Shown: positions 1 to 9,773 of the stretch, piece after piece
Position numbering within the stretch: position 1 is the stretch's first letter
Layout of the letters: every line of letters starts with the position of its first letter
Assembly (NCBI GenBank): GCA_002327905.1
Contig: DCUY01000067.1
Coordinates: forward strand, 14,340 to 78,339
Origin: Caldifarciminota bacterium UBA2202
GTDB lineage: Bacteria; Hydrothermota; 32-111
Direction: 5' to 3'
Length of the DNA: 64,000 bases
The notes under the pieces: model-generated
Told to the model about the DNA's origin: nothing
Database searches by the model: none
Seen by the model: the letters and a program-made list of their open reading frames with translations, nothing else
Position numbers and translations under genes: made by a program

Positions 1-3000
1 GGAGAGACTCCTGATGACATAATAATGGATGCTTTCGCTTTGGTTAAGTTTGTAATGAAGAGACTGAGCGATGAAAAATATGAATATGAAGAATCTGATA
101 TGAAATTCCGCTGGGAGATGGTACCCTATGATGTTCAGATAGCCGGTTCATTGTCTCTTCACTACGGCAATATTGTGGAAATGGCAACAGGAGAGGGAAA
201 GACCCTTGTGGCAGTCATGCCTCTTTATCTGAATTCACTTACAGGAGACGGCTCCTGCCTCGTAACAGTCAATGATTATCTTGCGCGCAGAGACAGGGCG
301 TGGATGAAGCCTGTTTATGACAAACTCGGAGTGACTGTCGGCATAATTCAAATGGGAATGGACCCTCCTGAAAGAAGATTTAATTACAACTGCGATATAA
401 CCTATGTGACAAACAATGAGTTCGGATTTGATTATTTGAGAGACAATATGGCTTATCAGAAATCCGAAAAAGTCCACAGGGATATGTTCAATTTTGCGAT
501 AATCGACGAAGTTGACTCTGTGCTTATAGATGAGGCGCGCACTCCTCTTATCATTTCAGGAATGCCTCTTGGAGGTTCGGATGAAAAACGCACTGAAATG
601 CAGTATAAGTCGCTCTCTTCATCTGTCAATCAATTTGTCAGGAGCCAAAAAGAGATAATCAAGAATATTTATGATAAATCAAAGAGACTGTATGATGAAG
701 GCAAATATGACGAAGCTGTTGTGGGATTTCTTACTGTCAAGCGCGGATTTCCGAAAATGAAAGAGATTGTCGCCACAATGCAGAATGCTGAGATTCTCTC
801 CAAAATGGAGAGAATGGAGAATGTGCTTATCAGGGATAAGATGATACACACTCTTGATGCGGAGCTTTTGTATTCAATTGAGGAGAAGAGTAGCGCAGTT
901 ACTATAACGGACAAGGGAGAGGATTACTTTGAAAAAGTGCATTCCGATGAAAACTTTTTCTCCACTCCGGAGCTTTCAATAGAGTTTAAAAAAATTGAAG
1001 ATGAGACAGAGGATATTGAGGAGAGAGCCAAGAGAAAAGCTGAAATCATGCAGAATTACGCTGAAAGGTCAGAGTATATTCATGCTCTGCATCAGCTTTT
1101 GAAAGCGCACACTCTCTTTGAGAGAGATGTCGAATACATAGTTCAGAGCGGAAAGATAGTGATAGTCGACGAACATACAGGAAGATTGATGCCTAGCAGG
1201 AGATTCTCCGAAGGGCTTCACTCTGCAATAGAGGCAAAGGAGAATGTGTCTATACAGGAAGAGACAAAGACTCTTGCCACCATAACTCTTCAGAATCTTT
1301 TCAGAATGTTTTCCAAATTGTCAGGCATGACAGGAACTGCCGAAACAGAGGCGTCAGAATTCATGCATATATACAAACTGCCTGTCACTGTCATACCGAC
1401 AAACAGACCTGTCATAAGAAATGATTCCAATGACCTTCTGTTCATAAGGAAGGAAGAAAAGATAAAACACATAGTTGAAAAAATAGTAAAACTTCATAAT
1501 GCGGGAGTGCCGCTTCTTGTGGGAACAGCATCGGTTCAGTCAAGCGAATACCTTGATTCCACTTTGAAATTAAAAAAGGACATGGCTGGAAAACCGATAA
1601 AATACAACATACTCAATGCGAGGCATCATGAGCAGGAGGCGAGGATAATCTCCGAAGCAGGAATGCAGGGGGCTATTACGATTGCCACAAACATGGCGGG
1701 AAGAGGAACGGACATTAAGCTCGGAAGCACCATAGAGATGCTTCCTGAAAGAAGCGCTCTTATACAGTCGCTTCATGTGAAGAATAATTTGAAAAAGAAA
1801 GCCGCTGTTATTTTGGAAGATAAAAAGAGCATGGAATTCATAACATACCTTTTAGAGAATGATTCATACCTGAAAGAGAAGTCAATCTATTTCAAAACAG
1901 GCTTGGAGGGCGGAGATGATTTGATTTCTATTGCAGACGGTTATAGAGTGGGAGAGTTCTCGGATTGTTTTAAAATCACTATTCCCTCCCCTGCAAAAAA
2001 GAATCAAAGAAATGTGTGCATATCATTTACGGAGACCGGAGACTGCTCTGAGTATGTTCCTGCGGGGCTCTTCGTATTGGGAACGGAAAAGCACGAATCC
2101 CGTCGGATTGACAGACAGCTCAGAGGAAGAAGCGGAAGACAGGGAGACCCCGGGGCATCCCTCTTCACAGTCTCTCTGGAAGATGATTTGATGAGAATAT
2201 TCGGAAATGAAAAGATGAGTGATATGATACGTCGTCTTGAATCTCTATCTTCGAAAGAGACTTCAATTTCACACAGACTTTTAACAACTTCGATTGAGAG
2301 CGCCCAGAAAAGAATTGAAAATCTGAATTTTGAAAGAAGAAAATACCTTCTTGAATACGATGATGTCATCAATAAGCAGAGAGAAATTGTCTATCAATTA
2401 AGAAATTTCTTTCTTGAGAGAAAGCCGCCATTGGAATTTATTGACAGAGGAACCTTCAGCCAAAATACCGCCGCTCTGAAAGAGAGGCTTCTTGAGGCGA
2501 TAAAGACAGATGGAGATGCGGGCGTAAAGAGAGAACTTGAAAAGTTCTCCTCCTTTATGAATTCAGGAGAGATAGATATTTCTGGAGAGGAGGCTTCACG
2601 CACGGATTTTGAAGAGATTTTACATAAAAGAATATCGGAAAAGTTCTCTTCAAATATGCAGGAAGTGAAGGATTACATACTTGAGAATATCCCGCCTATC
2701 GCTTCGGCTTTCATTGATTCGGAGATTTTGGACAATACCCCTTTTGAAGAATGGGAATTTGACAGAATCAATGAATGGTTTTTGAATTATTTCAAAATCA
2801 CTTTCAAAAGGACTGAGAATGAGATAACAAAGAGAGAGTTTTCGGCTTTGGCTGAAAAGAGAGTTGAAGAGATGTTTACTGACAAGATGTCCCTCTTCAC
2901 AAACAAAGATCTCCTTCTTTTCAACATATGCAATATGTTCATTCTCTCCATAGACAAGCTGTGGATAGAGCAATTGTACGAACTTGATGCGATAAAGGAG

Positions 3001-3324
3001 GGAATTTCTCTCAGAGGATATGCGCAGAGAGACCCTCTTGTAGAATTCAAAAAAGAGGCATATCAGTTGTTTAATATACTTATGGACAGCATGTATAAAG
3101 ATTTCTGCGAGAAGTTTTTCTCGGCAGTTCAGAATGCAAAAGTACAGCAGGATAAGCCCCGCAGAATTGATACTGTAAAAAGAGAGATATCGGCAAATTC
3201 GAGTGAAGATGAGGAAACAAAAAAGAAACCTGTTGTAAGAGAGGATAAAAAAATCGGAAGAAATGATCCGTGTTGGTGCGGAAGCGGAAAAAAATACAAG
3301 AACTGCCACGGCAGAAATGTATGA
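1..3324 (+). CDS. secA: Preprotein translocase subunit SecA (5' end outside window)
   Basis: ATPase motor that drives proteins through SecYEG. The reading frame is already open at base 1 (GETPDDII), matching the SecA segment before the Walker A region, so the ATG at 25 is internal and the true N-terminus is missing. Visible motifs are Walker A in EMATGEGKT, TVNDYLARRD, the DEAD-like box IIDEVDS, GRGTD, motif VI around HESRRIDRQLRGRSGRQGD, and a C-terminal SEC-C zinc motif CWCGSGKKYKNCH. The protein is long (over 1,100 residues). It has the FCB-type insertion after PLIISG, plus a second insertion of about 110 residues (nt ~1726-2055) between GRGTDIKLG and the motif VI segment. It overlaps ligA by ATGA. 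Confidence 0.97.
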   Translation, partial: GETPDDIIMDAFALVKFVMKRLSDEKYEYEESDMKFRWEMVPYDVQIAGSLSLHYGNIVEMATGEGKTLVAVMPLYLNSLTGDGSCLVTVNDYLARRDRAWMKPVYDKLGVTVGIIQMGMDPPERRFNYNCDITYVTNNEFGFDYLRDNMAYQKSEKVHRDMFNFAIIDEVDSVLIDEARTPLIISGMPLGGSDEKRTEMQYKSLSSSVNQFVRSQKEIIKNIYDKSKRLYDEGKYDEAVVGFLTVKRGFPKMKEIVATMQNAEILSKMERMENVLIRDKMIHTLDAELLYSIEEKSSAVTITDKGEDYFEKVHSDENFFSTPELSIEFKKIEDETEDIEERAKRKAEIMQNYAERSEYIHALHQLLKAHTLFERDVEYIVQSGKIVIVDEHTGRLMPSRRFSEGLHSAIEAKENVSIQEETKTLATITLQNLFRMFSKLSGMTGTAETEASEFMHIYKLPVTVIPTNRPVIRNDSNDLLFIRKEEKIKHIVEKIVKLHNAGVPLLVGTASVQSSEYLDSTLKLKKDMAGKPIKYNILNARHHEQEARIISEAGMQGAITIATNMAGRGTDIKLGSTIEMLPERSALIQSLHVKNNLKKKAAVILEDKKSMEFITYLLENDSYLKEKSIYFKTGLEGGDDLISIADGYRVGEFSDCFKITIPSPAKKNQRNVCISFTETGDCSEYVPAGLFVLGTEKHESRRIDRQLRGRSGRQGDPGASLFTVSLEDDLMRIFGNEKMSDMIRRLESLSSKETSISHRLLTTSIESAQKRIENLNFERRKYLLEYDDVINKQREIVYQLRNFFLERKPPLEFIDRGTFSQNTAALKERLLEAIKTDGDAGVKRELEKFSSFMNSGEIDISGEEASRTDFEEILHKRISEKFSSNMQEVKDYILENIPPIASAFIDSEILDNTPFEEWEFDRINEWFLNYFKITFKRTENEITKREFSALAEKRVEEMFTDKMSLFTNKDLLLFNICNMFILSIDKLWIEQLYELDAIKEGISLRGYAQRDPLVEFKKEAYQLFNILMDSMYKDFCEKFFSAVQNAKVQQDKPRRIDTVKREISANSSEDEETKKKPVVREDKKIGRNDPCWCGSGKKYKNCHGRNV

Positions 3325-5288
3325 AAGATAAGAATGAAATAAAGAACAGAATTGATGAATTAAGAAGACTGATTGCCAAATATGATTACAATTACTATGT
3401 TCTTGACTCTCCGCTTGTTGAGGACTATGAATATGACAATTTGTACAAAGAGTTGAAGATCCTTGAAGATGTGAACCCTGAGTTTGACTCGCAGGATTCC
3501 CCCACAAAAAGAGTCTCTGAGCAAAACATAGGCGGTTTTGAAAAATTCACCCACTCGCCGAGAATGTACTCACTTGACAATACATACAATGATAATGAAC
3601 TTGAATCTTTCCACAAAAGAATAACGAACGAACTGCATACCGGTTTTTCGTATTCCATAGAACCGAAGATAGACGGAGCGGCAATATCCATTATATACAG
3701 AGATTCTCTTTTTTTCAGGGCATTGACGAGAGGAGACGGAGAGACAGGCGACAATGCCACGGAGAATATCAGAACAATCAGAGACCTTCCATTGATGCTT
3801 AAGAAAAAAATCACAGGCGATATTACAGTCAGAGGAGAGGTGTTCTTCACTAAGAAGAGATTTGAAAAATTATCGGAGACATACCCTTTTTCCAATGCGA
3901 GAAATGCCGCTTCAGGCACTCTCAAACTCTTAAATCCGAAAGAGGCATCCGTAAGAAGACTCTCCGTGCTGATTCACACTGTAGTCACGCCGATTGCTGA
4001 GACCCACATTGAAACTCTCGCGGCTCTTGAAGAGCTCGGACTGCCTGTAGTGAAGGTTCTTGCAGAAGCAAAGAATTTTTCTGAATTAATAAAAGCAAAA
4101 GACGATTTCGAGAAGAGCCGTTTTTCACTTCCCTATGAAACGGACGGAATAGTCGTGAAAGTGAATCAGCTTGAAAAGAGAGAGCAGATAGGATTCACAA
4201 ACAAATCTCCAAAGTGGGCATTTGCATTCAAATACGCTCCAAAGAGAGCTGTAACTAAACTTGAATCAGTCTCCTTTCAGGTGGGCAGAACAGGAGTGAT
4301 TACTCCAGTGGCGAATCTCTATCCGGTGGAAATCTCAGGCACAATTGTCAAAAGAGCCACTCTTCACAATTTTGAAGAGATTGACAGGCTCGGGCTCAAG
4401 ATTTCAGACACTGTTGAAATAGAGAAGAGCGGAGAGATAATCCCCAAAGTGATAAAGGTTTTAAGGGAAAACAGAACAGGAACAGAGGAAGATATAAAGA
4501 GGCCTGTTCACTGCCCCTCATGCAATGAAATGCTTGTAAAGTACGAAGATGAAGTCGCCATCAGATGCATAAATAAAAACTGCCCCGAACAGATAGAATT
4601 GTCGCTTATTCATTTTGCCTCCAAAGGCGCCATGAATATTGAAAATATGGGGCCTTCAATCATCAGCAGGCTTATAGAAAAAGGCCTTGTAAAATCCATA
4701 TCCGATATATTCAATCTTAAAAAGGATGATTTGCTCACAATAGACAGAATAAAATCAAAGAGCGCCGAGAATCTCATCAATGCAATTAAAATCTCAAAGA
4801 GGCAGTCTCTTTCAAGATTTATATACTCACTTGGAATAAGGAATATCGGAGAATACGCTTCAATGCAACTTGCAGAGAAATATCATAATATCGATAATTT
4901 TATGAATGCTGAATATGATGATCTTATAACTGTCAAAAATATCGGAGACGAATCCGCCAAGGCAATAATACTATTCTTCTCAAATGAGAGCAATGTGCAT
5001 GAGGTGCGCAAAATAATCAATTCAGGCTTGGTTTTTAATTCAAATAAGATTTCAAATTCCCTCAGCGGGGCATCTTTTGTGATAACAGGAACTCTGAAGG
5101 GATTTACCAGAGATGAAGCGCGCGAGTTTATTATTTCAAACGGAGGCACAGTTCAGAATGAAGTTTCCAAAAATACAATGTATCTTCTTGTAGGAGAGAA
5201 ACCGGGGTCCAAAAAGGCAAAAGCCGAAAAACTTTCAGTAAAAATAATAAATGAAGATGAACTCAAGGAGATGGCAGGTACAAAATGA
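3321..5288 (+). CDS. ligA: NAD-dependent DNA ligase LigA
   Basis: Seals nicks in replication and repair using NAD+. I place the start at 3321, where ATG overlaps the secA stop. An in-frame start at 3270 exists but would overlap secA by 55 bases. The 655 residues fit the family. The adenylated lysine is K116 in EPKIDG. An adenylation/OB region follows, then a four-cysteine zinc finger (CPSC...CINKNC), helix-hairpin-helix repeats, and a C-terminal BRCT domain starting near FVITGTLKGFTRDEA. The stop overlaps the thyX start by four bases. Confidence 0.97.
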   Translation: MKDKNEIKNRIDELRRLIAKYDYNYYVLDSPLVEDYEYDNLYKELKILEDVNPEFDSQDSPTKRVSEQNIGGFEKFTHSPRMYSLDNTYNDNELESFHKRITNELHTGFSYSIEPKIDGAAISIIYRDSLFFRALTRGDGETGDNATENIRTIRDLPLMLKKKITGDITVRGEVFFTKKRFEKLSETYPFSNARNAASGTLKLLNPKEASVRRLSVLIHTVVTPIAETHIETLAALEELGLPVVKVLAEAKNFSELIKAKDDFEKSRFSLPYETDGIVVKVNQLEKREQIGFTNKSPKWAFAFKYAPKRAVTKLESVSFQVGRTGVITPVANLYPVEISGTIVKRATLHNFEEIDRLGLKISDTVEIEKSGEIIPKVIKVLRENRTGTEEDIKRPVHCPSCNEMLVKYEDEVAIRCINKNCPEQIELSLIHFASKGAMNIENMGPSIISRLIEKGLVKSISDIFNLKKDDLLTIDRIKSKSAENLINAIKISKRQSLSRFIYSLGIRNIGEYASMQLAEKYHNIDNFMNAEYDDLITVKNIGDESAKAIILFFSNESNVHEVRKIINSGLVFNSNKISNSLSGASFVITGTLKGFTRDEAREFIISNGGTVQNEVSKNTMYLLVGEKPGSKKAKAEKLSVKIINEDELKEMAGTK

Positions 5289-6622
5289 AAATTATTCTTT
5301 CAGGATACAATGTCGACAGAGACGCCTTAAAAGAAAGTTCTGCAACTCCGGAGACTATTTCAGCCGCATACGCAAGAATATCAAGGTCTGAAAAGACAAT
5401 TCCAGAGCTTAGGCGCGAGGCGAGAGCGGATGTGGCAAAGGCAAGAGCGTCAAATGAAAAGATTGTCTTCGGTCTGGGCCATTCTTCAATAGCTGAACAT
5501 GCCGTATTTAATTTTGACCTTATGGGAATTTCAAGAATTGCCATTGAATACATTCAAAGCCACAGAATCGCTTCTTATACTGAAAAATCACAGCGCTATG
5601 TCTCTCTGGCGAGCGGATACCATATTCCCGAAGAGCTTGAATCGAACGGAAAACTGCAGAATGAATACAGAAAATTCTGCGATATGTGTTTTGACTCGTA
5701 TTTCAAAGCACAGAAGGTTCTGTCTGAAAAGGATCTCAGCCGCACAAAGACCAATGAGGATGCGCGATATATGCTTCCACTCGCAACATACACTCAATGC
5801 GGACTCACAATAAACGGCAGATCTCTTGAATATCTTATATCGAACTTAAGGTCGCAAAACTCCGCAGAGCTTGAGAATATAGGGAAAATGATGTTATCTG
5901 AAATAGAGGGAATAGCTCCTTCAATTATAAAATACACTTCCGGGCGTAATATATTCAAGAAAGAATCTGCTGTAATAAAGTATTCGTTTCCTAATGACAA
6001 TCTTCAGATAATTTCATTCGATAAGAATCAGGAATCTTCAGTTATTTCAGCTCTGAAATTCAGAAAGCACGGAACTAAATTCAATGCAAGATTTAAGGCT
6101 GGAGATGAAGAAAAGGAAGAATTGAAGAGACTTCTGTTCTCTCTTAATGAGTTTGACAGAGTGCCCAGAGAATTTGAATTTCCAGAAATCACATTCATAG
6201 TATACTGCTCTGCCTCGTGTTTCGCTCAGCTGAAAAGGCACAGAATGTCAACTGTAATCCCGCAGTCATACTCTTACAGGGAGAAGCCTTTTATTCCCCA
6301 CTCTTTCAGGAATACGCCTCTTGAAGAAATGCTTATAAATCTTCATAAAAAATCCGTATCATTAAGCCGTAAAATGGAGAGCATAAATCCTGACATTCTG
6401 CAGTACACGGCATTGAATGCATCAAAGAGGGCTGTTCTGGTGAAGATGAACTGCCGCGAACTATATCACTTTGTGAGATTAAGATCGGATAAACATGCTC
6501 AACTTGAAATTCGAGAAATATCCGATAAACTTGCCTTTGAAGCAAACAGAATTTCTCCTGTTTTGTATTCCTACCTCTCGGGAAAAGACGAATTTAAAAT
6601 ATTAAAAGAGAAATCCGTCTAA
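5285..6622 (+). CDS. thyX: Tandem-domain ThyX-family flavin-dependent thymidylate synthase
   Basis: ThyX makes dTMP from dUMP with FAD, NADPH and methylene-folate. At 445 residues this is about twice the usual 210-250. The N-half (about 1-225) has the flavin-site motif GHSSIAEH, then SHR-x7-S (92-102) where RHR-x7-S is canonical, and the C-terminal signature NGRSLEYL. The C-half (about 226-445) has an intact RHR-x7-S (318-328), NCRELYHF and AQLEIRE, but no HSSxxEH-like segment. It therefore looks like a fused duplication in which each half kept complementary motifs. It overlaps ligA by ATGA, and its stop overlaps that of the convergent lipoprotein gene. Family assignment is firm; which half is catalytic is inference. 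Confidence 0.88.
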   Translation: MKIILSGYNVDRDALKESSATPETISAAYARISRSEKTIPELRREARADVAKARASNEKIVFGLGHSSIAEHAVFNFDLMGISRIAIEYIQSHRIASYTEKSQRYVSLASGYHIPEELESNGKLQNEYRKFCDMCFDSYFKAQKVLSEKDLSRTKTNEDARYMLPLATYTQCGLTINGRSLEYLISNLRSQNSAELENIGKMMLSEIEGIAPSIIKYTSGRNIFKKESAVIKYSFPNDNLQIISFDKNQESSVISALKFRKHGTKFNARFKAGDEEKEELKRLLFSLNEFDRVPREFEFPEITFIVYCSASCFAQLKRHRMSTVIPQSYSYREKPFIPHSFRNTPLEEMLINLHKKSVSLSRKMESINPDILQYTALNASKRAVLVKMNCRELYHFVRLRSDKHAQLEIREISDKLAFEANRISPVLYSYLSGKDEFKILKEKSV

Positions 6623-7041
6623 TCAATATAATTTATATTTTCTATTGTTGAATTTTGAATTTTCCACACACTGCCTTCCTTGAACATATAGTGAATCATT
6701 GTAGCTTCATTATCCTTGAATACTCCGCCTGATTTTCTTATTGTCTTTGTCTTCACTTTTATTTTTGCCGTATTGTCCGTTATCTCAAGCACTTCAATAC
6801 TGAGTATTTCGGATTCCAAATCATACCCTTCAAACAATGTAGCGATAAGATTCTCTGTCGATTCGTACAGTCCGGACCCATCATTGTATATGGTGCTCAT
6901 ATACTGAGCGGCATCCTCTTTGTTCATTGCATCCATATTGGATATGATTGCGTTCTTAATTGACTGCTCTTCGGAATTTTCGGCGCACCCTGCAAGAATG
7001 ACTGCGAGAAACATTAAAACAAATAATAATTTCTTTCTCAT
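6619..7041 (-). CDS. Small lipoprotein, SnoaL/NTF2-like fold likely
   Basis: A 140-residue predicted lipoprotein with a short basic N-terminus, a hydrophobic segment and lipobox LAGC (Cys at about 19). The rest alternates helix and strand with the feel of an NTF2/SnoaL-like domain (NAIISNMDAMNKEDAAQYM, later TIRKSG and VWKIQNSTI), but I recognise no specific family. A good SD (AAAGGAGGG complement near 7044) precedes the ATG. It is the last gene of the long minus-strand run, and its stop overlaps the thyX stop, so there is no room for a terminator between them. Confidence 0.72.
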   Translation of the reverse strand: MRKKLLFVLMFLAVILAGCAENSEEQSIKNAIISNMDAMNKEDAAQYMSTIYNDGSGLYESTENLIATLFEGYDLESEILSIEVLEITDNTAKIKVKTKTIRKSGGVFKDNEATMIHYMFKEGSVWKIQNSTIENINYID

Positions 7042-7053
7042 TTTCCCTCCTTT

Positions 7054-8262
7054 TTATATTTTAAAAATAAAATGAACCAGTATGGGGATTATCAGTATCG
7101 GCATAGAGGCGGGAATCAGAATCTTATATACTCTGCTCCATTCTGCGTGAAAATATTCCTTTGTAAGAGACAAGCAGAGATGGACTGGAGAAAGGAGCAC
7201 GCCTGTAAATCCGGATGTGTAAAAAATCGCAAGCTTGGAAAAGTCAACAACTCCGTTTACTGATATGAATGCAACAAGTATTGGAAGAACTATTCCCACA
7301 TACGCTTGATTTATTCCCGTCAGGAAACCGATTAAAAAGGGTATAAGTATGAGTATTGCATACATGGCGTAGCCTTCGCGAGGTATTAAACCGACTATTG
7401 CATTGAGGGATGAAGATTCATTAAGAAAATCCTTGAAGACCATCACTCCCACTATCAGAAGCATAGTATCCAATGAAAAACTCTTCCATAGAGACTTTAA
7501 TTTCTCTTTTAATGATGTTCTCTGCAGAAGAAGATATGCAAACGCGACTGACATCACTATAACATCCTCTCTTATGGGAGTCGCGATAATGAGAATTATC
7601 ATCAGGAGTATTGGAGAGACTGACATTGCCAGAGAAATTAGGCCTTTCCATGCATTCGGCTTGATAGTCTTATCTGTTTTGTTTTTAACTGAAGACAAGA
7701 AGACCATTCCTATCACTAATGCGAGAATTGTCAGATAGAATTGGTGAAACATAATGCTCTTTATGGATATCTGCAAAATAGAAGCAGTCAGAATCAATCC
7801 CGGATATAGAGGCCAAAAGTATTCCCATATATGCCTGAACCAGTAATTTATGAATGTCTTCTTTTCAGGAGAAAGATTCAGAGGTCCGCTCATTGATTCT
7901 ATTATGGGAGCCGGAAGCATGGCTCCTCCGGGCATAGGCAGAAGGCCTATGAGCATCGGCGGAACAATTATCGCGTATTTGACATTTTTAAACAAGTGCG
8001 AGAGTCCAGCCACCATTCTGTCCACCTGTCTCGCCTTCATCAAATATGAAAGAAGAAGAACACCGTAGACAATGACGGCTGTCTTTATTGTCATATAGGA
8101 AGAAAGGGACTTGGCCATCACGACAGGTATGTCGTATTTTCTGCTGAAGAAGAGTAGCCCTATTGCAACTGATGCTGAAATCAGAGAGAGACCCATACTC
8201 ACCTTGATCCTCAGCAGAAAGATTATAAGAAGAATGACTGAAGCAAGTTTTAAAATAATCAT
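7054..8262 (-). CDS. DUF401 family integral membrane protein (putative permease)
   Basis: A 402-residue polytopic membrane protein with about ten hydrophobic segments. The block GLLPMPGGAMLPAPI followed by NYWFRHIWEYFWPLYPG is the conserved signature of the DUF401 family, which is transporter-like but has no established substrate. The C-terminal half repeats the pattern (GFLTGINQAYVGIVLPI, then GFTGVLLSPVHLCLSLT), suggesting an inverted-repeat permease. The start overlaps the stop of the upstream SPFH gene. Confidence 0.85.
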   Translation of the reverse strand: MIILKLASVILLIIFLLRIKVSMGLSLISASVAIGLLFFSRKYDIPVVMAKSLSSYMTIKTAVIVYGVLLLSYLMKARQVDRMVAGLSHLFKNVKYAIIVPPMLIGLLPMPGGAMLPAPIIESMSGPLNLSPEKKTFINYWFRHIWEYFWPLYPGLILTASILQISIKSIMFHQFYLTILALVIGMVFLSSVKNKTDKTIKPNAWKGLISLAMSVSPILLMIILIIATPIREDVIVMSVAFAYLLLQRTSLKEKLKSLWKSFSLDTMLLIVGVMVFKDFLNESSSLNAIVGLIPREGYAMYAILILIPFLIGFLTGINQAYVGIVLPILVAFISVNGVVDFSKLAIFYTSGFTGVLLSPVHLCLSLTKEYFHAEWSRVYKILIPASMPILIIPILVHFIFKI

Positions 8263-9167
8263 TACTGTCCGACATTGAGAAGAGGAGTCAGATTCTGGTC
8301 GAAAGGCATTATTACCACCTTTGTGTTATTTGAATTCAACACTTCCTTCAGATTCTGTATGTAGTACCACTGCAAATACTGTTTGTTTAGAGATTCGGAT
8401 ATTTTTTTCTGAGAGACTGCAATTCCCTCTGCTTCAATAAGTTTTCTCTCTTTCTCTCTCTGCTCCTTTTCTAAAACATAAACCATCTTCTGCGCATCCT
8501 GCTCCGCAGCTATTTTCTCGTCAATCGCATTTTTTACCTTTTGAGGCAGATCTATATTCCTTAAAAGAACTTTATCGCATATAATGCCTTTTGCAGAAAA
8601 ATTGTTATCCAGTTCTTCAAATATGACATTGGTCAATTCCTCTCTCTTTAAAGAATATATTTCAGTCACATTGTACAGAACTGTGGCATTTCTTATGGCT
8701 GTCCTTATTGCCGGCCGCACAATCTTTTCCACATAATCCTGACCTATATTTTGGTAGACCTCGGCCGCTTTATCGCTTTTCAGCTGGTACCATACTGTTA
8801 TATCAAGATTTATCTGAAGCCCGTCTTTTGTGAGGGATGTTATTCCATCATCTCCCTTTCTTACCCCCTCTTCCTGAGCCACTGACATTGTATAGTCTTG
8901 AGTCCTTACATTCATGGTCTTTATCTCCACAAAAGGAAAGACAAAATGCAATCCGTTTGAAAGAACTTTTTTGTACACTCTGCCGAAAAGAACCTGCACA
9001 CCCACTGACCCGGGCTGTACTATTCTGACAGTTGACGCAAGAAGCAATACTGCAATTATCACTGCCCCCCATGTCACCATCATTTTCTTGTTCATCGCAA
9101 ATTTCGGATAATAGCGCGGAACCAAAACCAAGAGAGCTATTATTATAATTACTATCAGAAATCCCAT
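8262..9167 (-). CDS. Prohibitin/SPFH-domain membrane protein
   Basis: A 301-residue protein with two N-terminal hydrophobic segments (residues ~2-16 and ~30-46). An SPFH/band-7 domain starts around QPGSVGVQVLFGRV and runs through RPAIRTAIRN. A charged coiled coil follows (AIDEKIAAEQDAQKMVYVLEKEQREKE), typical of prohibitin-type scaffolds that form membrane-associated rings and modulate proteases or membrane microdomains. No NfeD partner is adjacent. The start directly abuts the recX stop. Confidence 0.9.
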   Translation of the reverse strand: MGFLIVIIIIALLVLVPRYYPKFAMNKKMMVTWGAVIIAVLLLASTVRIVQPGSVGVQVLFGRVYKKVLSNGLHFVFPFVEIKTMNVRTQDYTMSVAQEEGVRKGDDGITSLTKDGLQINLDITVWYQLKSDKAAEVYQNIGQDYVEKIVRPAIRTAIRNATVLYNVTEIYSLKREELTNVIFEELDNNFSAKGIICDKVLLRNIDLPQKVKNAIDEKIAAEQDAQKMVYVLEKEQREKERKLIEAEGIAVSQKKISESLNKQYLQWYYIQNLKEVLNSNNTKVVIMPFDQNLTPLLNVGQ

Positions 9168-9773
9168 TTATTCCTCCTTGTTAAATTTTTTCAACACACA
9201 AGAAATATCATCGTACTTGAAGCCTTTTCTTGCAAAAAACGACACTCTCTTTTTTTCATCCGAATTCATAAACTTTTTTTTCAGCAATTCATTTATAATA
9301 TCTCTCTCGTCATAGTCTTTCAGCCACTCCTCGATATTACGGATTTTCTCATCATCATTGAATTTCATTTTCATTTTGAAGAGTATTTCCATCTTTGAGT
9401 ATTTTTTAGAATCGACGAGATATTCAAAATAATCCTTCATATATTTATCATCATTTAAGAAACCCATTTTTTTTATGTGCTCGATTAATTTTTTGGCGGC
9501 GGGTTTGTCCAGTTTTCTTTGATACAATTTGTTATACAGCTCCTTCTCGGTATAATTTTTTTTTGAAAGAATATTCAGCAGATAATGTTTGTTTGATTCA
9601 AACAAATCCAGACTCTTTATTTTTTGAACAAATTCGTCGCTTATATCCATCCCATTAGTAATTTTCTCCTTCAGAAAGACATCTTCAAAGACGGAGAATG
9701 AGTATTCTCCGTCCAAAAAAATATTTACTTTCAGCTTATTTTTCTTTGCTCTCTCTATTTTTGTTATCTTCAA
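9168..9773 (-). CDS. recX: Regulatory protein RecX
   Basis: RecX binds and modulates RecA filaments. The 201-residue protein begins [16 protein letters not shown], a common RecX opening. Central three-helix repeats are visible: [43 protein letters not shown] and [16 protein letters not shown]. The start lies 38 bases inside the 3' end of recA in another frame, so translational coupling is likely. Lysine is very rich, and overall similarity outside the repeats is low, as is normal for RecX. Confidence 0.9.
   Translation of the reverse strand: MKITKIERAKKNKLKVNIFLDGEYSFSVFEDVFLKEKITNGMDISDEFVQKIKSLDLFESNKHYLLNILSKKNYTEKELYNKLYQRKLDKPAAKKLIEHIKKMGFLNDDKYMKDYFEYLVDSKKYSKMEILFKMKMKFNDDEKIRNIEEWLKDYDERDIINELLKKKFMNSDEKKRVSFFARKGFKYDDISCVLKKFNKEE

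Noticed and set aside
2650..3507. A 285-residue minus-strand frame opposite secA/ligA
   Set aside because: It lies wholly antisense to two conserved genes, is low-complexity, and has no recognisable domain.
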